From: Muribaculaceae bacterium | GTDB taxonomy: Bacteria > Bacteroidota > Bacteroidia > Bacteroidales > Muribaculaceae | Assembly (NCBI GenBank): GCA_022510405.1 | Contig: JAFLTP010000020.1 | Location: 1-55,286 of the forward strand | Reading direction: 5' to 3' | Length of the DNA stretch: 55,286 bases | Part shown: one piece after another, positions 8,293 through 16,798 of the stretch | How positions within the stretch are numbered: position 1 is the first letter of the stretch | Layout: the number at the start of each line of letters is the position of its first letter | Position numbers and translations under genes: made by a program | Notes under the pieces: generated by a model | Told to the model about the DNA's origin: nothing | Databases searched by the model: none | The model's input: only the letters and a program-made list of their open reading frames with translations

Positions 8293-10032
8293 ATGAAATT
8301 CATAGATTCCGGCGAAGGTAAGGTGCCACTGCTATCAGCATTGGCCATTCTTGCTATATCCTTGACCGTAAACCTTCCCGGTCTTGCAATTTCTCCTGTG
8401 TTAGGGAAACTAAAGGAAGTTTTCCATTCTACACCCCTTGAAGTACAGTTACTGAATGTTTTACCGAATTTGCTTACAATCCCGTTTATACTGGGAGCCG
8501 GTAAAATATGCACTCCTAAGAATCAGCTCACGGTGCTCACAATAGGATTATTGATTTTCACTGCTACAGGTGTCGCATACTTCTTTGCGAAATCCATGAT
8601 AATACTCATAGTTTTGAGTTGTATTTTGGGTGTCGGTATAGGGTTGGTAATACCATTGGCGGCAAGCCTTATTTCCCAGAATTTTTCCGGGAAACCGAGG
8701 GGCACAATGCTGGGAGTGAAGTCCGGTTTGTCAAATCTCTCATTGATTATAGCCACTCTGTTTGTGGGATGGGTGGCGTCAAAGAACTGGCATTATGCTT
8801 TTATAGCCTATTTTATACCGGTGATACCATTGGTGATGGTGCCGTTTATAAAGAATAAATTCATCAATCAACAGCGTCCGGCCCCAAAGATTCTTTCAAG
8901 TTCCAATGCGGGGGAATCCCAGAATTTCCATTTCCAGGGAAAGACAGCCAAAGATATGATGTGGTTTGCCCTTATCATATATTTTGTGGTGACTTATGGA
9001 GCATTGGTGTTCTCTTATTATCTTCCTTTCACTATGGATGCTTATGGCATGAGCACCGGAAAGGTGGGTGTGGCAACATCAATGTTCTATCTTGCCGCGA
9101 CGTTGGCTGGATTCGGACTCTCGAAAGTGATAAAGGCAACAGGTGTTTGGACTTTCCAACTGGGGTCGGTGCTTATTACCCTTTCCCTTTTTGGTGTAGG
9201 ATTTATCCACACCTATGCCTCATATATTATAGGAGTTTTCTTGTTAGGCTTAGGCTACGGAGTGATCCAACCTATCCTTTATGACAAGACTTCTTATTTT
9301 GCCCCCAACGATGCTAAGTCTACAGAATATTTCGCCTTGTTGCTGACCAGCACCTACATAGCCCTTTCCACCATACCGTTTATAGTAGAGTTTTTCGGCA
9401 CCTTCATAAAAGGAAACACCGACCCCTCCTTCCCGTTCATTTTGAACGGTGTGATAATGACTATCATGACTATCGTGGTGGTGGTAAAGCATAAGAACTT
9501 CGTTGTGCAGGCCGGTGTAATACCGCAAGGCGAGGGCTTGCTGAAACAGCCGTCATCGATTTTAGCTCCCGGCGACCGATACGTGAAGAGTGAAATCAAG
9601 GGTAGTCACCAGAGTGCACAGGCAGGCGCAGAGGCTGCTATGGAAGAAGGTTTGGCACCTGTGGGAGTTCCTATGGATTTTTCAGCCCCATCATCTAATG
9701 ATAACGTAGGTAATGCAGTTAATTTAGCTAATGTAGCTGATGTGGCTTCTGGTAAAACCCCTGCAGCGGCTACACCTCCGGCTCCGGCAACTCCTCCGGC
9801 TCCAGCACCAATTTCACCGCATATAACTTCCGGTAAGGCTGCAGATATTATGAAGGCTGCGGAAGTTTCTCTCTCCCAAGCCCAGGATACCGTAGCGAAT
9901 ATGCGTCGTCAGCAGGCACAGATGCTCAGGGCAGAAGCCGATGTCCTTGATGCCAAAGCCGCCGAACTCCATGAAGAAGCCCAAGAACTCCGTGCCGAAG
10001 CAGATTTACTTGAAAATGAAAATAACAAGTAA
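8293..10032 (+). CDS. MFS transporter with Pro-rich linker and coiled-coil tail
   Basis: A 579-residue protein. Residues 1-410 form a 12-helix major facilitator transporter closely related to the one at 1381-2739. After the last helix comes a hydrophilic tail of about 170 residues. It contains an Ala/Ser/Asn-rich stretch, a proline linker (about 495-515, repeats of PPAPA) and a charged heptad-like helix (about 525-579, with RRQQAQMLRAEAD and ELHEEAQELRAEAD). Such a tail is unusual for the superfamily; it should lie in the cytoplasm and oligomerise or bind a partner. AAGG precedes the ATG. It is probably co-transcribed with the porin gene 152 bases downstream. Substrate unknown. Confidence 0.88.
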   Translation: MKFIDSGEGKVPLLSALAILAISLTVNLPGLAISPVLGKLKEVFHSTPLEVQLLNVLPNLLTIPFILGAGKICTPKNQLTVLTIGLLIFTATGVAYFFAKSMIILIVLSCILGVGIGLVIPLAASLISQNFSGKPRGTMLGVKSGLSNLSLIIATLFVGWVASKNWHYAFIAYFIPVIPLVMVPFIKNKFINQQRPAPKILSSSNAGESQNFHFQGKTAKDMMWFALIIYFVVTYGALVFSYYLPFTMDAYGMSTGKVGVATSMFYLAATLAGFGLSKVIKATGVWTFQLGSVLITLSLFGVGFIHTYASYIIGVFLLGLGYGVIQPILYDKTSYFAPNDAKSTEYFALLLTSTYIALSTIPFIVEFFGTFIKGNTDPSFPFILNGVIMTIMTIVVVVKHKNFVVQAGVIPQGEGLLKQPSSILAPGDRYVKSEIKGSHQSAQAGAEAAMEEGLAPVGVPMDFSAPSSNDNVGNAVNLANVADVASGKTPAAATPPAPATPPAPAPISPHITSGKAADIMKAAEVSLSQAQDTVANMRRQQAQMLRAEADVLDAKAAELHEEAQELRAEADLLENENNK

Positions 10033-10035
10033 AAC

Positions 10036-10170
10036 ATTAAGTATTAAACAATAAACAGTAAACAATAAGTGAGTTACTCACAACTCACAACTTAAAACTC
10101 ACAACTCACAACTCACAACTTACAACTTACAACTTAAAACTTACAACTCACAACTTACAACTCACAACTA
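10036..10170. repeat. Long heptamer array before the porin gene
   Basis: The first part (10036-10070) is degenerate (AAACAAT/AAACAGT). From about 10074 there are about 14 near-perfect 7-nt units of ACAACTC, ACAACTT and AAAACTT. It ends 14 bases before the porin start codon, so unit gain or loss would change the leader length of that gene. Confidence 0.9.
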
Positions 10171-10184
10171 AACCCCCTACGCCT

Positions 10185-11477
10185 ATGAAGAAACTTTTAC
10201 TTCTTTCATCAGCAACCCTGCTCACTCTTTCAGCATTCGGGCAGGAATCCACCAAATTTATCACCACGATAGACTCTATCAATGTCTATAATATTATGGT
10301 GGAAAATGCACCCCAGAATCCCAGTATCAAGGATGTGCCAAGGTTCACTCTTGTCGGAAAAGACAGTAAGTTCTATCTGGGAATGGGTGCCAACGTAAAG
10401 ATGGTCGGTGACTTCGACTGGGGTTCGCCGATTTCAAATCCCAATATTTTTGCCCCCAAGGATATACCTATGAATCCTGAAGAGGGCAACCGTGGACAGA
10501 CCCTTTTCTCAGTGGGTCAAAGTAACATCTATTGGAACTTTGTGGCGCTTCCCGGTAGCAAGAACCAGGTTGGTCTTTTCTTTGATGTGATTTTCTTGGG
10601 CCATAGCAGCACTCCGGTAATCCAGATCCATCATCTCTATATGAAATATCGTGGATTCACAGCCGGATATGTGGTTTCCACATTCACCGATCTCAAGGCT
10701 GAACCCTATTCTATTGATTTCGGCGGTCCCAACGCAATGACATTGGTACGTCACCCGAACGTTTATTACACCCAGAAATTCGGCAAACATAAGGAGTGGA
10801 CCGCGCAGTTGGGTCTTGATATGCCTGACATGGCCTCCTTCCAAAGTTATTATCAGACCAAGAAAGTGAATCAAAGGATGCCGGATATACCGTTGTTTAT
10901 CCAACGTTCATGGTGTCAGGATCAGGGTTGGATGCGCTTTTCAGCCATCTTCCGCGATCTTCAATATAGAAGGTCCACCGGCAAGAATGAAGGAGTATTC
11001 GGTTGGGGTGTAAAACTAAGCGGTAAAACCCCGATAGTTGGAGGCCTTTCCGCATGTTGGGAAGCAGTCTATGGAAAGGGTATTTCAAGTTATATCCAGG
11101 ATATGAGCGGAGAGAATGAAGACCTTCTGCCGGTATATAATGAAATGATGGACAAACAGGAAGCTGTGAAAGTGTGGGGAGCATACGGTTCCTTACAATA
11201 CAACTTCGGCAAGCTTGCGTTTTGGAATTTCACATACTCCCAAGTTAGGGCTTATGGCAAAAACTGGAAAGTTCCTGCCGGTTCCGATTCCAATCCCAAC
11301 TATAATCATATCGGCTCCTTATATAAATACGGTCAATATGTCACCACCAATCTCATTTTCAATGTGAGCAGTTTCGCACAGTTGGGAGTGGAGTATCTGT
11401 GGGGTCGCAGAATGAACTACAGTGGAGAGCAGGCCCACGACAATAGATTGATGCTGATGTTGAATGTATCCATTTAG
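10185..11477 (+). CDS. DcaP-like trimeric outer-membrane porin
   Basis: A 430-residue exported protein. A signal peptide ends near residue 19 (LSAFGQ). A long series of amphipathic beta strands ends in a C-terminal strand closing with LMLNVSI. The blocks RFTLVGKDSKFYLGMGANVKM, YMKYRGFTAGYVVSTF and GVEYLWGRR resemble the DcaP family, trimeric porins that admit small anionic molecules such as dicarboxylates. Next to a glutamate/GABA locus and downstream of an MFS transporter, it may supply the outer-membrane route for glutamate, glutamine or GABA; this is inference. It has no TonB box or plug domain. Confidence 0.8.
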   Translation: MKKLLLLSSATLLTLSAFGQESTKFITTIDSINVYNIMVENAPQNPSIKDVPRFTLVGKDSKFYLGMGANVKMVGDFDWGSPISNPNIFAPKDIPMNPEEGNRGQTLFSVGQSNIYWNFVALPGSKNQVGLFFDVIFLGHSSTPVIQIHHLYMKYRGFTAGYVVSTFTDLKAEPYSIDFGGPNAMTLVRHPNVYYTQKFGKHKEWTAQLGLDMPDMASFQSYYQTKKVNQRMPDIPLFIQRSWCQDQGWMRFSAIFRDLQYRRSTGKNEGVFGWGVKLSGKTPIVGGLSACWEAVYGKGISSYIQDMSGENEDLLPVYNEMMDKQEAVKVWGAYGSLQYNFGKLAFWNFTYSQVRAYGKNWKVPAGSDSNPNYNHIGSLYKYGQYVTTNLIFNVSSFAQLGVEYLWGRRMNYSGEQAHDNRLMLMLNVSI

Positions 11478-11567
11478 AAAGTTTAAAGTTTAAAGTTTAA
11501 AGATTAGATTTGAAAGATTGGAGTTGAAAGTTGAAAGTTGAAAGTTATGACTCACAACTAAAAACTT
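11477..11567. repeat. Heptamer arrays after the porin gene
   Basis: About ten 7-nt units of the AAAGTTT/AAAGTTG form begin at the porin stop codon. They are followed by a short stretch of the opposite form (ACTCACAACTAAAAACTTA). This is the first part of the 333-base gene-free stretch before the lipoprotein gene. Confidence 0.85.
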
Positions 11568-11597
11568 ATCGACTCGTAATAAAAAAATGTAAAATTA

Positions 11598-11629
11598 TTT
11601 GCATATACTATTAAAGATTTATAAATTTG
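11598..11629 (+). promoter_or_regulatory. Promoter of the surface lipoprotein-ompA operon
   Basis: TTTG (11598-11601), a 20-base spacer and TAAATTTG (11622-11629) give a textbook Bacteroidetes promoter. The start near 11636 leaves a leader of about 175 bases. Confidence 0.85.
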
Positions 11630-11635
11630 TGCTCG

Positions 11636-11810
11636 TATTTAATGGTAAAAAAACACTAACCAAACGTTGAATACAAAGCTTTTTGTCAGACATTCAAGCG
11701 ATTACGCACTTGCCTCCCGGCCTTAAAGAAAGGGAGGATTTGGCTTACCTTAGCCTTTAAAAAGATAAACAAACAAACAATAATATCAACTAATTCTAAA
11801 CACAAAAGGA
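11636..11810 (+). promoter_or_regulatory. Long structured leader of the lipoprotein mRNA
   Basis: The untranslated leader contains a 6-bp GC-rich hairpin (CCTCCC at 11713-11718, GGGAGG at 11732-11737), then an unstructured A/C-rich stretch up to the ATG. Together with the strong promoter it suggests a stable, abundant mRNA. No known riboswitch class is recognised. Confidence 0.5.
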
Positions 11811-14159
11811 ATGAATAGAAAATTACTCAACGGCTTACTGGTGCTCGCTGTAGCCGCCGGTGGAGTCGGAACATTCACCTCTTGTAAGGACGAAAACTTC
11901 TCGGACAATGTCCGTTTGGACCAGGCATCCTTGCAAGCGCAGATTGATGCGATCAGAGGTCTTACTGACGCAGAGTTCTATGCAAATCTTGATGATTTTG
12001 TAAAAGAAAGATTGGCGCCTTATGCAACAAAACAAGAACTTGCAGATGCTAAGGCTGATTTGCAAAAACAAATCAATGATTTGGATGCAGCTTATAAAGC
12101 AGGTGACGCAGCTCTGCAGAAACAAATCGATGATCTTAAGAAAAAACTTGATGAAATTAAGCAGTGTCAGTGCCAAATTGAAACCATTGAGGATATCTGG
12201 AAAAAAATCAAGGAAAACAAATACGATGAGGTAAAGGAATACGTGGAGGCCCTTTACAATATGTTGTTTGAAAACATTTTCCCGGGTGAAGAATGGTTCC
12301 AACAGATCTGGGCAAATCAAAATAACATTGACAATCTTTACGGAAGAGTATCTGATATAAACGTCGATCGCGTTTACAATCCGGTATTCGGTTCAATCAA
12401 CCTTCCGGTAGGCATCAACTCTACAGTTCTTGCTTCTTATATGTATAAATCTACTCAAGGCGCCTATGCCTTCCCGGGTGATTTTGCTAAGGGTCACCAG
12501 AACCCGGGATCTGCCCTATATGATGTAGATGGCCAATTCCAGGAACTTATAGCTTCTCTTGCAGGTGAAAGTAGCGTTGAACTCCCGGGTATCGATGAGG
12601 TTGCTTTCCCTGAAGCTACCCAGTTCGGTAACATGGGTGGTGCGATACTTACCATCAATCCTTCCAACCTTGACTTCTGTGATTACACAGTAGAACTTGT
12701 TAACTCAAAAGGTGAAACAGTTCTCGGTGGTGAACTCGGCGGCCTTGAATTGACTCACTTCGATGATGTTCTCTACTTCGGTGGAAGTCGTGCTGATGGT
12801 GACGAAAGCAATGGTATCTACGCCCTTAATGCAAGTGTTTATCCGGACACAGAAGCCTGGAAGAGTCTTGGTATCGACATCAATGACGCAGATAAGAGCA
12901 CTATCAAGGATGCGCTCAAGCAGGTTAAAGACAATAAAAATCTTTCCGCCGTATCTCACCTTGGAGAAGCCGTGTTCAATGCAGTGAAAGACAAACTTCC
13001 TGCTTACGCTGTGAAAGTTTCTTGGGAAGAAGAAAAAGAAACTGTAGTAGCGGATCCTGAAAATGAAGGCAAATATATTACAGAAACTGAAAAATATACC
13101 AATTCAGTTCTCACTTCATTTGATCTTGCAGCAGCTGTTGTTCATCCTCTTTCATACAATACTGTAAGCGAGCTTGGCAACTACATTCCTGATAGAAGAC
13201 TTCCTATCATCCACAGCACATTGTCAGAAATCCTTGATAGAATTAAGAACAAGATCGACATCAAGATCGAACTCGAAGATCCGACGATCACTCCGGTTGA
13301 TTTTGAAATTCAATTCTATATTGAAGTTCAAAATGGTCACAGTAAAGGTAAAATTGTTCCTTTTTATCTAAATGAAGCTGGTGAAAAACAAACATTTAAG
13401 GATGAAAATGGTGATGTTATATCATTCAACTACTCAAACAAGGGTCTTACTGATATAGATTTAGAGGGACTGGTACAGGCTGTTCTTGATGCTGCAGCAT
13501 TGGAAATGAATACTTCCCTTTCTTCTACAGTTAACGAGCAAGTGATCGCTCAGCTCCAGGATGCAATCAGCGATATCAACACTCAGATCAAACAACAAAT
13601 CGAGGCTCAGGTAGGTGACTTCACAAGCTTGATTGAAGACCTCCAGAACAGCAAGAAACTTACTTATGGCCAGAAAGTTCTTGACCTCTACAACCGTCTT
13701 GCTGAAAAGGCTAACTACTTCCTTGACAATGTTGCACAGTACGCTCAGGTAACTATGGCTTATAGTACAGGCGACGGTTTACATCACTTGTCAAATGATA
13801 TTTACATGCCAAATACAGTTAATCCGGCTAAGGGTAATACACTTGAACTTTACGCTACTTCTTATACCGGAGACGTATTGGTACCCGCATACAAGAAATA
13901 TGTAGCTATCACTGGTATTGTAAATGCAGACAAGACTGTTGATGCACTTGATCCAAGCTATCTTAAACAATTGAACAATAATGCAAGTGTAGAAGATGCT
14001 AATTATGCTCTTAATCAAGTTTTTGACGGAGCACAACAAAAAACAGTCCTCAATGTTGCCGGACTACCTGCAGGTACTTATAGATTGACCTATATAGCTG
14101 TAGATTACAGAGGTATGTGTTCTGCTGACAACTATTATATTGAAGTTCTCGGTCAATAA
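11811..14159 (+). CDS. Surface-exposed coiled-coil lipoprotein
   Basis: A 782-residue lipoprotein of unrecognised function. The signal peptide ends in FTSC with the lipidated cysteine at residue 25. The next residues, KDE, fit the lipoprotein export signal (K followed by acidic residues) described in Bacteroidetes, so outer-leaflet surface exposure is likely. Residues about 75-150 form a charged coiled coil (LQKQINDLDA, LQKQIDDLKKKLDEIK) with a CQC pair. The rest is beta-rich and ends in an Ig-like strand pattern (LPAGTYRLTYIAVDYRG). A second helical stretch lies near residues 555-620. Muribaculaceae carry many proteins of this kind, often labelled by similarity to a PL29 lyase N-terminal domain; no lyase active site can be seen. 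It lies 41 bases before ompA with a strong promoter in front, so it is probably abundant and partnered with the OmpA protein. Confidence 0.8.
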   Translation: MNRKLLNGLLVLAVAAGGVGTFTSCKDENFSDNVRLDQASLQAQIDAIRGLTDAEFYANLDDFVKERLAPYATKQELADAKADLQKQINDLDAAYKAGDAALQKQIDDLKKKLDEIKQCQCQIETIEDIWKKIKENKYDEVKEYVEALYNMLFENIFPGEEWFQQIWANQNNIDNLYGRVSDINVDRVYNPVFGSINLPVGINSTVLASYMYKSTQGAYAFPGDFAKGHQNPGSALYDVDGQFQELIASLAGESSVELPGIDEVAFPEATQFGNMGGAILTINPSNLDFCDYTVELVNSKGETVLGGELGGLELTHFDDVLYFGGSRADGDESNGIYALNASVYPDTEAWKSLGIDINDADKSTIKDALKQVKDNKNLSAVSHLGEAVFNAVKDKLPAYAVKVSWEEEKETVVADPENEGKYITETEKYTNSVLTSFDLAAAVVHPLSYNTVSELGNYIPDRRLPIIHSTLSEILDRIKNKIDIKIELEDPTITPVDFEIQFYIEVQNGHSKGKIVPFYLNEAGEKQTFKDENGDVISFNYSNKGLTDIDLEGLVQAVLDAAALEMNTSLSSTVNEQVIAQLQDAISDINTQIKQQIEAQVGDFTSLIEDLQNSKKLTYGQKVLDLYNRLAEKANYFLDNVAQYAQVTMAYSTGDGLHHLSNDIYMPNTVNPAKGNTLELYATSYTGDVLVPAYKKYVAITGIVNADKTVDALDPSYLKQLNNNASVEDANYALNQVFDGAQQKTVLNVAGLPAGTYRLTYIAVDYRGMCSADNYYIEVLGQ

Positions 14160-14200
14160 TACAGAGAGTAGTAACTATTAACAGTAAAAAGATTTAAGAA

Positions 14201-15349
14201 ATGAGATTAAATAAAATTTTTCTGACTGCTACTCTCCTGCTCGCAGGCGTGTGCGCAAACGCACAGGAGACAGTCACTGAATATGTATTCCAACCTCACT
14301 GGTTTGGCCAGTTGCAGATTGGTGGACAAGAAACACTTGGCGAAGGTAAGTTCGGTAAGCTCCTTAGCGGAAATGCTCAAATCGCTGCCGGCTACAAGTT
14401 CAATCCTTATATCGGTATGCGCCTCGCTATCAACGCATGGGCAAGCCGCGGTGCCATCGCCAATGAATATTTCAGAGATGGCGTGACACAATACTACAAA
14501 TGGAACTATGTTGCTCCTACTTTGGATGCAGTTGTAGATATGACCAACCTTATAGGTGGTTACAATCCTACCCGTCTTGTAGAAGTTGACCTTATCGCCG
14601 GTCTTGGTGCTAATGCAGCTTTCCATAACAAAGATGCTCAGAAACTTGAAGCAGCGTTCAAGCCTATGACTCCTAATGGACTTCCTATCGAAGGTGAACC
14701 ATTGTTCAGCAGCCTCTGGCAACATGGCAAATGGAGATTCCTCGGTCAATTCGGTTGCGCTGTTAACTTCAACGTTAGCTCACGTGTACAAATTGGTCTC
14801 GAACTCATGGCAAATCTTACCAACGATACATACAACTCAAAACACGCAATGAATACTGACTGGTATTTCAATGCTCTCGTAGGTGTTGGTTATTCATTTG
14901 GTCCGAAATATCACATCACTACCCGCGTGATCGAACCGGAACCGGAACCTGTAGTTGTAGAAAAAGTTGTTGAAAAGATCGTTGAAGTTCCTGTACAGGT
15001 TGAAGAAAAGAAAGTTGAAAAAGAAGTGTTCCGTCGCGACGTATTCTTCCTCATCAACCAACACTACATCCGTCCTCAGGAAATGGAAAAGGTAGCTCAG
15101 GTTGCTGAATACCTCCAGACTCACCCGAACGCAACTGTAACTATCACAGGTTATGCTGACAAGGGTACAGGTACACAAGCATTCAACCTTCGTCTTTCTG
15201 CTCAAAGAAGCCAGGCTGTGGCTAAGGCTCTTCAGGATAAATATTACATCCCGGCTTCCCGCATGATCGTTAAGAGCATGGGTGAAGACATGTATCAACC
15301 ATATCCTGATGCAGTTCAAAACCGTGTTGCAATTTGTATCGCTGAGTAA
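14201..15349 (+). CDS. OmpA family outer-membrane protein
   Basis: A 382-residue protein with a signal peptide ending at CANAQ. An eight-strand-type beta barrel (about 25-245, ending VGVGYSFGPK) is followed by a Pro/Glu/Val linker (PEPEPVVVEKVVEKIVEVPV). A C-terminal OmpA domain (about 280-382) has the peptidoglycan-binding signature TGYADKGTGT, then LRLSAQRSQAVAKAL. It ties the outer membrane to the cell wall. It is in an operon with the surface lipoprotein (41-base gap, no promoter between) and is closed by a strong terminator, which overlaps the next promoter. Confidence 0.95.
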   Translation: MRLNKIFLTATLLLAGVCANAQETVTEYVFQPHWFGQLQIGGQETLGEGKFGKLLSGNAQIAAGYKFNPYIGMRLAINAWASRGAIANEYFRDGVTQYYKWNYVAPTLDAVVDMTNLIGGYNPTRLVEVDLIAGLGANAAFHNKDAQKLEAAFKPMTPNGLPIEGEPLFSSLWQHGKWRFLGQFGCAVNFNVSSRVQIGLELMANLTNDTYNSKHAMNTDWYFNALVGVGYSFGPKYHITTRVIEPEPEPVVVEKVVEKIVEVPVQVEEKKVEKEVFRRDVFFLINQHYIRPQEMEKVAQVAEYLQTHPNATVTITGYADKGTGTQAFNLRLSAQRSQAVAKALQDKYYIPASRMIVKSMGEDMYQPYPDAVQNRVAICIAE

Positions 15350-15392
15350 TATTCTAAAAAAGATGGAATAACACCATCATACATTCCAAGAG

Positions 15393-15425
15393 AGTCCCGG
15401 GTTGCATAATCCGGGACTTTTCTTT
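15393..15425 (+). terminator. Terminator of the lipoprotein-ompA operon
   Basis: An 8-bp GC-rich stem (AGTCCCGG/CCGGGACT) with a 10-base loop is followed by TTTCTTTAATTTT. It lies 44 bases past the ompA stop codon. The T-tract merges with the -7 box of the hpt promoter. Confidence 0.92.
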
Positions 15426-15432
15426 AATTTTG
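15402..15432 (+). promoter_or_regulatory. Promoter of hpt-adk, overlapping the ompA terminator
   Basis: TTG (15402-15404, in the terminator loop) and TAATTTTG (15425-15432) are 20 bases apart, matching the Bacteroidetes consensus. The predicted start is near 15439, about 30 bases before the hpt ATG. Confidence 0.7.
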
Positions 15433-15470
15433 TGAGAAAGTCTGCAGAATTGATCAATTTCATGCCAAAT

Positions 15471-16016
15471 ATGGAAGAAAAGGTTAAAATTGACGGTCTC
15501 TCCTTCGTGCCTTTCCTTAAAGAAGAGGAAATTAAAAGGGAAGTTAAAAGAGTTGCACAGGAACTTCGTCATGATTTGGAAGGTAAATCGCCTTTATTTA
15601 TATGTGTTCTTAACGGTGCTTTTATTTTTGCAGCTGATTTGTTAAGAGAAGCAGGACTCAATGATGCGCCTATAAGTTTTGTGAGATACAAAAGTTACGA
15701 GGGTATCAATTCTACAGGAGCGGTGAAGCAAATAGTCGGTCTAAACGAGGATATTGAAGGAAAGGATGTAGTGATTATAGAAGATATTGTGGATACCGGC
15801 ATCACAGCCAATTTGATGGTGAATGATTTAAAGAAAAGAAACCCTGCATCGGTAAGATTTGTAACATTGCTTCATAAACCCGAAAGTTCACGTACAGGCT
15901 TTAAGCCTGATTATATCGCCTTTTCAATTCCATCAAAATTCATCATCGGATACGGCCTTGACCTCGATGGCAAAGCCCGCAATCTCAAAGACATTTACAT
16001 CAATACTAATGCATAA
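15471..16016 (+). CDS. hpt: Hypoxanthine phosphoribosyltransferase
   Basis: A 181-residue purine salvage enzyme that makes IMP or GMP from hypoxanthine or guanine and PRPP. The PRPP loop [13 protein letters not shown] (about residues 95-108) and [12 protein letters not shown] are diagnostic. The frame is open upstream to 15402, but that part lies in the ompA terminator and hpt promoter. ATG codons at 15462 and 15471 are both possible, and 15471 gives the commoner family length. It precedes adk by 65 bases, giving a small nucleotide-metabolism pair. Confidence 0.93.
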   Translation: MEEKVKIDGLSFVPFLKEEEIKREVKRVAQELRHDLEGKSPLFICVLNGAFIFAADLLREAGLNDAPISFVRYKSYEGINSTGAVKQIVGLNEDIEGKDVVIIEDIVDTGITANLMVNDLKKRNPASVRFVTLLHKPESSRTGFKPDYIAFSIPSKFIIGYGLDLDGKARNLKDIYINTNA

Positions 16017-16019
16017 GCA

Positions 16020-16078
16020 ATACTATGACTGATAACTAATTGACTTAGTGTTTACTGTTTAAAACTTAATACTTAAGA
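16020..16078. repeat. Decayed heptamer array between hpt and adk
   Basis: About eight degenerate 7-nt units (for example ACTGTTT, AAAACTT, AATACTT) fill the gap. The period is still visible although the units have drifted. Confidence 0.55.
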
Positions 16079-16081
16079 TAC

Positions 16082-16651
16082 ATGAACATCGTCCTGTTTG
16101 GGGGTCCGGGAAGCGGAAAAGGAACCCAGAGTGAAAAACTCATTGAAAAATACGGATTGCATCACATTTCTACAGGAGAAGTGCTTCGCGATCATATTAA
16201 AAGAGAAACTGAATTGGGAAAAATAGCAAAATCCTATATCGATGAGGGTCAATTGATTCCCGATGATCTTATGATCCAAATATTGGATTCAGTTTTGGAA
16301 GAGGCAAAAGATAAACCGGGAGTAATTTTCGATGGTTTTCCACGAACCATACCGCAAGCGGATGCTTTAAACGAACTTCTTAAGAAAAGAGGTAAAGAGC
16401 TTCACGCAGTGGTAGGACTCGAGGTGCCTGACGAAGAACTTGTGAAAAGAATGATCAACCGCGGCAAAATGACCGGCAGGGCAGACGACAATGAGGAAAC
16501 AATCAAGAAACGTCTCAACGTATATCACAACCAGACCTCTCCCTTAAAGGACCATTATAAAAAACAAAATAAATATATAGCGATTGATGGAAACAAAGAA
16601 ATAGAACATATCTTTGACACCATTGTAAAGGAATTGGATAACAAAAAATAA
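16082..16651 (+). CDS. adk: Adenylate kinase
   Basis: A 189-residue phosphotransferase that interconverts ATP + AMP and 2 ADP. The P-loop GGPGSGKGTQ lies at residues 7-16. The AMP-binding STGEVLRDHI and FDGFPRT motifs are present. The LID is short (RGKMTGRADDNEETIKKRL), as in the zinc-free short adenylate kinases. It follows hpt and is probably transcribed from the same promoter. Confidence 0.97.
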   Translation: MNIVLFGGPGSGKGTQSEKLIEKYGLHHISTGEVLRDHIKRETELGKIAKSYIDEGQLIPDDLMIQILDSVLEEAKDKPGVIFDGFPRTIPQADALNELLKKRGKELHAVVGLEVPDEELVKRMINRGKMTGRADDNEETIKKRLNVYHNQTSPLKDHYKKQNKYIAIDGNKEIEHIFDTIVKELDNKK

Positions 16652-16652
16652 A

Positions 16653-16749
16653 ACCCACAACTCAAAACTTAAAACTCACAACTCAAAACTTAAAACCCAC
16701 AACTTAAAACTCACAACTCAAAACTCACAACTTAAAACTTAAAACTCAA
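16653..16749. repeat. Heptamer array between adk and the pseudouridine synthase gene
   Basis: Thirteen near-perfect 7-nt units of ACAACTC, AAAACTT and AAAACTC fill the spacer immediately after the adk stop codon. Confidence 0.9.
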
Positions 16750-16759
16750 TAACGTCCTA

Positions 16760-16773
16760 CCCCCGTGAGGGGG
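16760..16773 (+). promoter_or_regulatory. GNRA-capped hairpin in the leader of the pseudouridine synthase gene
   Basis: CCCCC-GTGA-GGGGG forms a very stable hairpin with a GNRA-class tetraloop, 25 bases before the start codon. There is no T-tract after it, so it is not a classic terminator. It may protect the mRNA 5' end or serve as a protein site. Confidence 0.55.
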
Positions 16774-16798
16774 AGATATTTCAGAATATTTTAAAATT

